Shown here piece after piece: positions 9,020 to 17,623 of a DNA stretch of 18,050 bases (position 1 is its first letter; every line of letters starts with the position of its first letter). The notes beneath the pieces are model-generated. The model was not told the origin of the DNA. It saw nothing but the letters and a program-made list of their open reading frames with translations, and made no database searches. The translations under genes were made by a program, and so were the position numbers. This stretch comes from Terana coerulea (Eukaryota > Basidiomycota > Agaricomycetes > Polyporales > Phanerochaetaceae). The stretch is taken from assembly GCA_024811115.1 (NCBI GenBank), contig JAKOGH010000441.1, positions 1 to 18,050 on the forward strand, written 5' to 3'.

Positions 9020-9061
9020 AGGGAGCGTAGGATTAGGTCGCGAGAGAGCCCTGGGTTGAGT

Positions 9062-9810
9062 CACGTGACAGCGATCTACACCCGCGCTTGCGAAAGTCAC
9101 CAGACGCTTGACAGCGTTCCGTGCTCGGTTCCCACCAAGGGGGTGCTGGCAAGCTAGCGCTGACGACAACCCAGCTCGGGTGCTCGCTGTGTACCAGGGG
9201 TCCAGGCATGAGCGTTCATTAGATTAGATGAGATAAGCGCAAGATCAACTGTATGAGGAGACGTGAAAGGTAGACGAATATTGAATTATCTTCAGCGGAC
9301 CGGGACGGGAAAAACGCAGATAGGTATACATGTGAGAGAGGTATAGTCCGTATGGACAAGCCAAATCCAACTGCCTGGTCTTGCTCCCCTGCTTTCCTGT
9401 GGACTCACTTTTCACATTGCTTAGAGCCTTGATGAACAAAAAACACCCGGATGCGCGTTCTCGGTGAGTACAATATACTACTCGCAGAGATGGTACGATA
9501 CAGCGAGCTTTTCGTAGGCTGTCTGCGATACTCTGCCGTCTGAACGAGGGATAGACTGACATGATGTCGGACCTGCAGGCAAGTAGGATGCAGATCAAAG
9601 CTGTTATCTATTCATTATCTGGACGTCATCATACCAGATTACATAGGCGCTGACGCGGGACCCCTGGTACAGAGCAAGCACCCGAGCATGGGTTGTCGTC
9701 AGCGCTAGCTTGCCAGCACCCCCCTTGGTTCCCACCGATTCTCGCACGGGCCCCGCAGGGGTAAACGCTTGCAGCCTCTGCTGCACTCAAACGTCCTGGG
9801 AACGAGACTA
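9062..9810 (-). repeat. Right terminal inverted repeat of the outer Mutator-like element, split by a hAT-like insert
   Basis: The inner part is 9062-9126 and the outer part about 9737-9810; between them lies the inserted element 9136-9727 with its duplication. Removing 600 bp leaves about 149 bp, comparable to the 133-bp left repeat. Confidence 0.7.
9136..9727. mobile_element. hAT-like non-autonomous transposon inside the right repeat of the outer element
   Basis: About 80 bp at the left end (CAAGGGGGTGCTGGCAAGCT) is mirrored at 9647-9727, including the shared block GCTAGCGCTGACGACAACCC. With ends CAAGG..CCTTG the flanking duplication is the 8-bp GTTCCCAC (9128-9135 and 9728-9735), fitting the hAT superfamily. 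If the ends are AAGG..CCTT the same bases give a 10-bp duplication GGTTCCCACC, so a Mutator-like origin is not excluded. The centre (9216-9646) has a 117-codon minus-strand open frame at 9245-9598 that matches no transposase. Confidence 0.75.
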
Positions 9811-9943
9811 CCTTATCCACTGACTCTACCAGATTCGGCTCGCGCCGACCAACATCAGAATCGTTCCAGACGCGCTTCATTCCCAAAGGATCTGTACGTT
9901 CTTTGTAGTGCTGTGGTGAAAACAGCGGAGGATTGGTAGCAAC

Positions 9944-9993
9944 GTGAGTGGCACTGATCGTGCTGTAGTGCCGTATCCTGACTTTAGATTTAG
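9944..9993 (+). other. 5'UTR intron of FB3
   Basis: GTGAGTG donor, CTGAC branch-like motif near 9978 and TTTAG acceptor; the ATG at 9997 follows after 3 nt. FB4 has the equivalent intron at 11915-11967 with conserved donor, branch and acceptor. The paralogous conservation is the main evidence that it is spliced. Confidence 0.65.
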
Positions 9994-9996
9994 CTC

Positions 9997-11472
9997 ATGG
10001 CGCCGGCGAGCCCGATGTCTTTGCGTCTCACAATTCCCAAGTGGTTCAATCCTCCTCGCCTAACCATCGCAGGGACCGCTCTGTCCCAAGAAATCGTTGA
10101 CATGATCATCGACTTTCTCCACGACGACAAGAAAGCGCTCTGCTCGTCGTGTCTCGTATCCTCACGGTGGATTCATGCCTCGCGCTTTCACCTATTCTAT
10201 TCGGTCACAATACGGCTCTGGAGTAACGAACGAGCCGCCCTGGACCCATTCGTACGCTTTCTGCACGCTGCACCCCGTCAGTCACCTCGAATATCCGCGA
10301 ACTACTCATCACTGGCGATCCCGATCCCAAGCTCTCTCCGAGGAGTCGCAGACGCCGCCGCTTCCGATCCTACCACCCTGGCGTTGTCAATATCCAGCTC
10401 CTGATTGCTATTTTCCAGAATTTACATCGCATCCGGAAGCTCTCGCTGTGCAACGTCAGCCTGGAGAACGGACCTTGGGGGACCGTTCGCCCTGCAGGCA
10501 CATTCCCCTTCAGTCGCTTCATATATCTCCGCACAGCTGTGTTGTCCTAATGTCCGCCGTCGTCGAGGTCCTCAAGCTTTTCCCCGATGTCACCGAGTTA
10601 ACGTGGGGCAACGGACCCAGCCGTCCAAAATCTGAGATCAGAAAGGCGTTCGGCAAGGCTGGATTCGGACACAAGCTGTCCAAATTGGTCCTCGTCCAGG
10701 CAGGAGATGCGTACAGGCTGAATGCCGTGTCGCTCCATTGGGCGCTCCTTTCGCGTTGTGTTGCGTCCGGGATCTTGACGACTCTGGACGTGAAAGTGAT
10801 ATGCCCTCTACGCGAGTGGCGTGCAATCGGGTACATTCGCCTGCTCGAGCATCTCGGGAGTTCTATCCAGACGCTCACGGTTCGGCCATGCGTCTACTCT
10901 ATGAGCAAGTCGGACGCTAGTGAGTGTTTATCAAATGTATTAAAATATACCAACGCTGACGGGACACTAAGGAAACTGGCAGTATGAGAAATTTGGCTTG
11001 ATGCATTGCAAAAGCTGCGCACTTTGCATATCTGCCTGGAGAAGCAGTACGAGTGTAGGCGATTCACGAACATAGCTTGGAGCCTACCAGGGCCAATGGT
11101 TGCGGAGCTACGCGAAGGTCAAGAAAAGGAGCATGCCACCGTGACGCTCATTGTGGATTACCAGGGGCAAACGAAGGCTACGATGGATATTCTGGACAAG
11201 ACACTGGTGTGCTACCTTGATCAGGTGCCGTTAACGGTTCAGCTGTTGAGCAACAGTTGTGCATTGAGTCCAGAAGATGAAGGGAAAGCTGTCAGATACC
11301 TCCCTAGGCTCTATGAGAAGGGTGTTTTGCAGTTGGGTGAGCGTGGTCCTCTCTTTATGCAACCAGGGAACACTTTTAAAATATCTGTTTTCTAGCCTTC
11401 CCTGCAATCAGCGAGGTCCACTATTCCAATCTATCGGTTATTAAGAGACTTTGGTCGCGCATACACCACTGA
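9997..11472 (+). CDS. F-box protein FB3 (three exons; three single-base frame breaks)
   Basis: Residues 28-67 form an F-box (LSQEIVDMIIDFLHDDKKAL, then SSRWIHASRFHLF), the part that normally binds Skp1 in SCF ubiquitin ligases. The rest is an alpha/beta region with LRR-like phrases (KLSLCNVSL, LKLFPDVTELTW, LRTLHICLEKQY), presumably for substrate binding. Exons are 9997-10919, 10972-11336 and 11396-11472. Introns have GTGAGT and GTGAGC donors, and the last exon ends IKRLWSRIHH and TGA. The frame is interrupted at the CCCC run 10273-10276, the CC before TAA at 10546-10550, and near AAATTT at 10989-10994. One extra base at each would give 455 codons plus stop, so either the gene recently died or the assembly has homopolymer errors. 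The start is supported by alignment with FB4 and the preceding intron. Transposons inserted about 185 bp upstream may have altered its promoter. Confidence 0.65.
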
Positions 11473-11914
11473 GTTATTGATGACATAACGTATCCTCGTA
11501 TACTTGTGTACATCGCTTGCGTGCTACCGGCAGCACTAGGGCAGGCTGCCACCCTCTTGTTTTTATTCTTCATACCTCATATGATCCTCAGGCAGTGTGA
11601 TGGCTAAGGGCTGGCCACGATACTTTGCAGGAGAGCGTCTGGCAACTTGAATTTTGAATTCATTTTGGCTTCATTTACCATCTGCCCTTGATCTGTCCGC
11701 CGACTGCGGCAAAGGCAGTGTGGGAACATGTGGAAATGCAAGGTTGGAGCACACCGACATCCGCTTGGCCCTTCCAATGGCTCTACCGACTCGAGCTCCG
11801 CCTTTCACAGACCGATACCAGAGTCGTCTCAGACGTCTAGACGCGCTTCGTACCCACAGAACCGACTGTCTTGTTCCTTACTGGCGAATCCGATAGAGGA
11901 CTGGCAGCAACTTC
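11473..11914. other. Spacer between FB3 and FB4: duplicated 3' and 5' flanks
   Basis: The region to about 11600 resembles the sequence after FB4: ATAACGTAT, CGGCAGCAC and a CATACCTCATATGA/CATGCCTCACATGA pair at 11570 and 13615. From about 11690 it matches the FB3 upstream region. It includes the empty counterpart (CCCTTCCAA, 11769-11777) of the transposon target CCTTATCCA. No gene is seen. Confidence 0.6.
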
Positions 11915-11967
11915 GTAAGTGGGATTGGTCGTAGTATCCCAGTGCTGGACTCTGACCTTAAGTTTAG
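11915..11967 (+). other. 5'UTR intron of FB4
   Basis: GTAAGTG donor, CTGAC branch-like motif at 11952-11956 and TTTAG acceptor; the ATG at 11971 follows after 3 nt, exactly as in FB3. Confidence 0.65.
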
Positions 11968-11970
11968 CAC

Positions 11971-13458
11971 ATGGCATTGGCAAGCCCGATGCCTTCGAGC
12001 CTTCTTGCTCCCAAAGCATTCATGTCTCCTCGTCCAGCCACTGCGGCGGACGCTCTGTCCCAAGAAATCGTCGACATGATCATCGACTTTCTCCACGACG
12101 ATAAGAAGGCGCTCTTCTCGTCGTGCTCTCGTGTCTTCACGCTGGATCCACGCATCCCGCGTTCACTTGTTTCGCTCGGTGACCATCCGACTCTGGAGTG
12201 ACCAACACACCACTCTAGAGCCATTTGTGAAATTTCTCAAAGCCTTGCCGCCTCCATCTAAATCCATCACCTCGAACATCCGCGAGCTGCTCATCACCGG
12301 CGACCCCGACCCCAGAATCGCCCCGAAGACACAGCCGGCGCCGCTGGCGGTCGCACCACCCTGGTGCTGTACAGATAAACAATCTGCACATCGCTATGCA
12401 GCACCTGCACCGTATCCAGAAGCTTTCGTTGTGCAACGTGAGCCTACAAGAGGCGTCCTATCACCAAGTCGGCACGTCCACCTTCCCTCTACAATCCCTC
12501 CGGCTGACCCCGCGACACTACACCGCCCGGGGGTCTTCCCTTTAGTACAACTCCTGAAGCTGTTTCCTGACGTTACCGAATTGACTTTTGGCAGCATCGG
12601 CTTATTTCCCCACTATCCCTCGTCACCAGTGTATTCGGCGAAGCGGGCTATGGGCATAAGCTGGCTAAGCTGGTGCTGGTTAGGGCGGAGGATGCATACA
12701 CGGACGAGAATGTGACACTTAACAAGGCGCTCTTTTCACACTGCGTAACATCCGGGACCTTGACGACGCTGGATATGAAGGTGGTGTACCCTATACGCGA
12801 GTGGCATGTGGGCGGGTATACTCGCCTGCTCGAGCATCTGGGAACGTCCATTCAGACACTAACGGTGCGGCCATGTGCATACTACATGAGTAAAGCGGAA
12901 GCAAGTGAGCAGCTTCCCCAGATAAGATGAACAATCGCAATACTGACATAGTGTCTAGGGGACTGGCAGAGCGAGAAGATTGGGCTATTGCATTGCAAAA
13001 GCTGCGCGTCTTGCATGTCTGCTTGGAGAAACAGTATAAGTGCAAGCGATTCACCAGTATTGCATGGGCCTACCGGCAGAAATGATTGAGGAGCTTCGGG
13101 AAGGCCAAGGACGAAAACATGCTATCACGACGCTGATCGTGGACTACCAGGGGCAGGCTAGGGCTTTGATGGATATTCTGGACAAGACAGTGGTGGTCCA
13201 CCTTGACCGAGTGTCGCTAACGGTTCAGCTGTTGAAGAACAATTGTGCGCTTAGTTCAAGAGAAGAAGGGAAAGCTGTCAAACGCCTCCCAAGGCTCCAC
13301 GAGAAGGGTGTTCTGCAGTTGGGTAAGCTCAGCCTTCCCGCTCTCCATCCAAAGGTCATTTCTCTGACATGTGTTCTCCAGCCTTCCCTACCCCGAATGA
13401 GCATCATCGCTCCATCCTATCGGCCGCCAAGAGATACTGGTCGCGCATACTCAATTGA
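11971..13458 (+). pseudogene. F-box protein FB4, tandem paralogue of FB3, with multiple frame breaks
   Basis: The same three-exon layout as FB3: 11971-12904, 12959-13322 and 13382-13458, with introns of 54 and 59 bp; the last intron has the same length in both genes. The F-box reads LSQEIVDMIIDFLHDDKKAL and SSRWIHASRVHLF. The C-terminus YWSRILN parallels LWSRIHH of FB3. Frame breaks relative to FB3 occur near 12126 (one extra base), 12321-12335 (two bases short), and one base short at TTT 12541, CCCC 12608, TT 12980 and GGG 13066. Four of these are homopolymer losses that could be assembly errors, but the first two are not, so I lean to pseudogene. The corrected length would be about 459 residues. 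Strong third-position bias between FB3 and FB4 in the last 120 codons shows recent purifying selection. Confidence 0.55.
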
Positions 13459-13657
13459 TTAGCGGGTAAAACACCGTATACGCGCATACTTCGAGGCCAA
13501 AGTCCGAGTCAGCTCAATAATGGACGAAATAACGTATACATCTTCCTTGTACAGATCTCGCTCTTGCTTTCATCGGCAGCACATTACCTCCCCTTTAACC
13601 TTCCTTTCATTGTTCATGCCTCACATGACCTGCCGCAGCACACCAAGCCACGGCCGG

Positions 13658-16006
13658 TTAGCCCTTGACCATCTTCAGCGGCCCGCCCCAAGCCTGGTAC
13701 TCACCGAACACCTCCTCGACGCGCCCACGGCGCCCGATGCGGTCGACCTCCGTGTCCAGCAGTGCTTCCTCGCCGGCGTGGTGCGCGCCGAGGAAGACGT
13801 TGCGCGTCGGCGTCTTCTTGAGGTGCTCCATGTCCGCGCGGATGACCTCGTTGCAGAACAAATCCAGGTCCAAGTCGTTCTGCCGCTCGCGTTAGCGGAA
13901 GCTGTGAAGAGAGACGGGGAAATGGAGCGGACCTCGTCGTAACCGAATGGCTGCTCGATCTCTTCGCCGGAGGCGACGAAACCGAGGTAGATGAAGGCCG
14001 CGATGCCAACGCCGGGGATGGTGTACCACTGGAATTGGTCGACGAGTTGGAACGGGAGAGCGAACAGGTAGAGCCAGACAGTGCTGGGTGGACCTGGTTA
14101 GCACGTTATCAGCGGACAAATTATGATAGGACATACTGCCTATTTTATCAAAACAAGCCGGTGGAATTATCAGTAGTATTATGGATCACTCGAGGCTACG
14201 AACGCACTTAATATGCACGGAGAATACGCTGCAAACTGTTGATGAGAGCAAGAACAGCAAAATAGAAGCTGTTGACATACAAAGGTAACGGCGTAGTCAA
14301 AATCTTCTCCAAGTCTAATCACCAAGCATGAGTTAAGGCAAATTGACAATTCAGGAAGCGAACGCACTGGCAAGGCTATCCTCCAAGCTTGCAATACATC
14401 CGAACATATTTCCGAGAGTGTTACCTGCAGAAGCTGCGGTCAGTATTCATGCAAGTGCTCTCGAACAGACCCACCAGGTACACAGTTTCTCTCCTCCATC
14501 ACGCCCAACCATGTTGACAAGCACCGCACAACCTGAAGCGGCACATTCTCACCACCGCCTGCAATCTGCGGCCGGTGCTTCGCATGCGTCCAGTAGTGCC
14601 GCTCACTCATCCCGCCGAGCGCCGCCTCCTCCTCCTGCTCCTCCGCTGCTTCAACGTCCGTCTCCGCATGCACAGTTTCGGGGTGCTTCTTCGCCTTGCG
14701 CCAGTCGAACCAGTGCGCAACCTCAAGCACGACGCCCGAGAACGGGATGAGGTCGCGCGACACGCCCGAGATGAGCCCGTTCTTGTTCGGCGAGACCATG
14801 CCGGGCAGCAGCGGCGAGCGCTCGTCCGAGTCGGACGAGTGCGAGGATACGCTGTCGTGCGAACGGTGCAGGAAGTGCCGCGGGCGGTCGGTAAAGGTGG
14901 AGCCGTACGCGTTGATGGAGGGGATGACGGGGTCGAGCAGCGCGGTCGAGGGGCCTGGTGCCGCAGGCTTGGGCGACGGAGAAGGGTGGCGTGGTTGTTG
15001 CACTTTATGCTGCGGGTGCTAAAGGGTCGAAGGTGAGGAGTGGCGAAGATACATAGACAAGGTGATCGTACTTCGTGTAGAGGCTTGACCAGTGGATATA
15101 AATCACGGTAGTATATCCCTTTCTCGCCTTCATATGACGGTGTAAGCCGTAAATTCGAGGGCAGGCAACTTGTGTTTCGTACCTCGTAGATGGTGCTTCA
15201 ATGAAACAGCGAACCTGAGCTGCAAATGAGATGCAAGCAAAGAACGAGAAGGTCGTTACTCACCCTCGACCAAGTCTAAAGCCGTCCTCTTCTCCGCCAT
15301 AATCTTGTGTATGATCCTCATCTTCTCTTTCGCCCTCTCTTTTTCTCCTCTTCAGTCTGTGGCTTCGGGAGCGCATTTTCATCTTCAATTCGCAGAGGGA
15401 CGTGGTACCAAACGAAACGAGAGAAAGTCCGGGAAGTGCGGATCACATCAGACCAATGTCCACGTCCCTGCCAATATCTGTCGTATCTAGCGATTGTATC
15501 AAGAATCAGGATTTGCGCGCGTCCTGTCAGTATGAAGTGAACGACGCACCCCGACATGGCTCTGTACGAAATAACAAAACCAATAACAACACCTCAAAAA
15601 CATTTCGCCTAAGCACGTAAAGCCGCAGCAGGAGGGAGAAACGCACCAAGTAGAGTGAGCAGTACATTGGGTATGGAGAGGCGTATACTTGTCTTGAGAG
15701 AAAGAGCAACTACACCTGTAGGAGTGGGTTAATGCTACACACGAAATACAGCGGTGCAGCAGCACACTAACCAGCAGCAAAAGCAGTATGAAGAAGTACC
15801 GCAGGCCATATACGCCAGATCTAACGACATTCGGGTAAGCATGCTGTCCAAGAAATTACGCTACTACTACTCACCACGGTGCCTCTACCAAATGTCCATT
15901 CGAAAAAGGATCTTGTAGGAACCAAGGGTAATACAATTGTTCTTCCAGCATCTGCGGCGGGTAGCAGGGCATGGTCGCCTGTCGCAGAGCGAGCAGCGTG
16001 CGACAT
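13658..16006 (-). CDS. Bestrophin-family (UPF0187) anion channel, 13 exons, two frame breaks
   Basis: Read on the minus strand, the exons are 15875-16006, 15772-15820, 15647-15715, 15550-15592, 15264-15486, 15183-15214, 15072-15127, 14475-15009, 14424-14368, 14314-14281, 14228-14208, 14083-13933 and 13879-13658. Family signatures appear in order: WPAVLLHTAFAAG and VVIGFVISYRAMSGYDRYWQ (first membrane segments), SDVIRTSRTFSRFVWYHVP, KIMAEKRTALDLVEG, a long Ser/Pro-rich insert, ENVPLQVVRCLSTWL, NLEKILTTPLPF, WLYLFALPFQLVDQFQWYT, GVGIAAFIYLGFVASGEEIE and QPFGYDENDLDLDLFC, the acidic stretch that corresponds to the calcium-clasp region of animal bestrophins. Fungal members are membrane proteins of largely untested transport function. 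The A5 run (T5 on the plus strand, 15340-15344) and GTTCGC at 15214 each need one more base; with both, the protein is 541 residues. The ATG at 16006 is chosen because it opens the frame of EWTFGRGTV; the first 30 residues are not conserved. Confidence 0.8.
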
Positions 16007-16487
16007 ATTTTCTGAGTTTTTCGAGCAAATACGAGCGCTGAAAAAGACAGTAGAGTTCGTTCCGGTAGGATAGTAGTGAGTAGGTTCTCCAGATGTGCAA
16101 GCCTTTCCGAGTCCTTATAGAGGGAATTCTGGGTATAGGTGGTGGTCATGAGCAGAGAGTACTAAAATAACTCAGAGGCCGCGCCTCGGAAAGGCCATGC
16201 GAAACATCACCAAGGTCCCTTTGCGCCTGGCGAACCGCGCTGATTCGCGCATGTCACAAATCATGAGAGTGACGTCACAGGTACCAAGCTGTGTGACCGT
16301 GATGGCGGCACTGAGGCTCCGCTTTGTCCGAGCCCGCTCTGCGTTACGACCACCATCTCCTTGAATCCATGCACGAACACAAAATAAATGTGAACACACC
16401 CGAATGACATACTTTTGCGATTTGAGGCAAATCATCTCACTTGCGTACTACTAATCTTCACAGACTCTCAATTCTTTGGGTCTCGCG
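16007..16487. promoter_or_regulatory. Divergent intergenic promoter region of bestrophin and sirtuin genes
   Basis: About 480 bp separate the two start codons, which point away from each other, so both promoters must lie here. No clear TATA box is seen. Minus-strand open frames (16172-16435, 15871-16149) match nothing known. A perfect CRE-type palindrome lies in the middle. Confidence 0.6.
16269..16278. promoter_or_regulatory. CRE/ATF-type palindrome GTGACGTCAC
   Basis: A perfect 10-bp palindrome containing TGACGTCA, the consensus of CREB/ATF-class bZIP factors. It lies about 210-260 bp from each start codon in a divergent promoter, so it could serve both genes. Function is inferred from the motif only. 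Confidence 0.45.
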
Positions 16488-17623
16488 ATGTCAATCCTAC
16501 CGCGGCCGTCTACCAACGTCGCAGCCTTTCGGGAGGCTCTTAGAGGTAGCAAGAACATTATCGCAGTAGCTGGCGCTGGGCTATCTGCAGGCTCTGGTGA
16601 GTAGTAAACCATCCCGTGCATTTGTGCAATTGTGACTTATTTCTACGGAAGGCATTCCCACGTTCAGAGATGCCTCTGGATACTGGAAAAAGTACGAGCC
16701 AATGTCCTTAGCTACACCTGATGCCTTTGCGGAGAACCCCAGTCTCGTCTGGCAATTTTACCACTACAGGCGCACCAAGTATGTTATCACTCCTATGGAC
16801 GTACTGTCCGAATCTTATGTTATACAGGGCTATGAAAGCGAAGGCGAATAACGGACACAAGGCTCTCGCTATGCTGTCTATGCCGGAGTCACTGAAGCAT
16901 ATTGCCCCGAAGCGAAATTCGGACACATATCCTCCGCTAGAATACTCCGAGAGGCTTTATGCTTACAATACCTTTGCTAGACATTCATCACCCAAAACGT
17001 CGACGGTCTGAGTAGTCTTGCGTTGGCACAGTTCCAAGCTGCCCATCCTGAACAGACATCCGCCCCATATCCTATGTACGAGATGCACGGCCGCCTCACC
17101 GACACCATCTGCACATCATGTGGCCGACGAGAAGCCAATACGACCGACGAATACTTGTGCCCTGCCTTGGCCGCAGCCAGCGCACCTCCTGCCCAGAAGG
17201 GCGGACAGACGCCGGAGGCGGACAAAGTGATTGCAGATATTCCTCTGGAGGATTTACCTCGGTGCAAGCACTGCAGCGGGCTGCTACGTCCCGGTGTGGT
17301 GTGGTTTGAAGAAGAGCCACTGCACCTGCCCGAGATCTGGAAGACCGTGGAGGAGGCGGATATGTGTCTCGTCGTAGGCACGTCATCTGTGGTACGCTTT
17401 CAATCCAATCTACATGACGCAGAGCTGTTACCGAGCCGTGCGACGCATACAGGTATATCCTGCGGCGGGCTTTGCAGTCGAAGTCTCCGATAACGGCGGC
17501 TGGGTCGCCGTGTTCAACGTGGAAGGCCCGCAAGGAGATGACTCGGATCACGTTGATTATGTCTTCCTTGGACCATGTGAAGAGACCTTGCTCAACGTTT
17601 TGTTTGGCGAAGAGTCCGCATAA
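16488..17623 (+). CDS. SIRT5-like NAD-dependent protein deacylase (sirtuin), five exons
   Basis: Exons 16488-16596, 16652-16778, 16828-16921, 16981-17391 and 17453-17623 join in frame to 303 codons plus TAA. Sirtuin motifs are complete: [14 protein letters not shown] (about 29-42, NAD binding), TQNVDGL (114-120), catalytic His146 in EMHGRL, zinc cysteines C154/C157 and C205/C208, and GTSSVVYPAAGF (243-254). FYHYRR (72-77) carries the Tyr-x-x-Arg pair (Y73, R76) that in SIRT5 binds succinyl- or malonyl-lysine, so removal of acidic acyl groups from lysines is likely (class III; inference). Bacterial and SIRT5-type enzymes share this length. Introns 1, 2 and 4 are canonical GT-AG (55, 49, 61 bp). 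Intron 3 (16922-16980) has a good CTTAC branch motif and TTGCTAG acceptor, but no GT exists near the expected donor; the junction reads TCG then GACACA. No mitochondrial leader is obvious. Confidence 0.88.

Larger units (their letters stand above)
6982..9810. mobile_element. Outer Mutator-like transposon with a nest of three other elements, 9-bp target duplication
   Basis: The left end TAATCTCGTTCCCAG at 6982 is mirrored by CTGGGAACGAGACTA at 9796-9810. The perfect 9-bp direct repeat CCTTATCCA flanks both sides (6973-6981 and 9811-9819). Inverted similarity runs inward to CACGTGAC at 7109 and 9062. Subtracting the three inserted elements and their duplications leaves about 950 bp, close to the size of the other Mutator-like copies here. 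The 9-bp duplication and inverted ends of about 135 bp indicate a Mutator-like element (inference). The body 7115-7636 has minus-strand open frames (for example 7108-7503) that match nothing known. The insertion point is about 185 bp upstream of the FB3 ATG; FB4 retains an empty site near 11769-11777. Confidence 0.8.
11690..13640 (+). repeat. Second unit of an approximately 2-kb tandem duplication (FB4 unit)
   Basis: Upstream flank, 5'UTR intron, three-exon F-box gene and about 180 bp of 3' flank all correspond in order to the FB3 unit (about 6885-6981 plus 9820-11640, once the transposon nest is removed). This shows that a whole locus, not a transcript, was copied. Confidence 0.75.

Noticed and set aside
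10200..10560. Programmed ribosomal frameshifting in FB3/FB4
   Set aside because: The shifts are at different places in the two paralogues and lack slippery heptamers; indels explain them better.
14343..15036. Plus-strand open frames of 135 and 153 codons opposite the bestrophin gene
   Set aside because: They are antisense shadows of the GC-rich, Ser/Pro-rich bestrophin exon 8.
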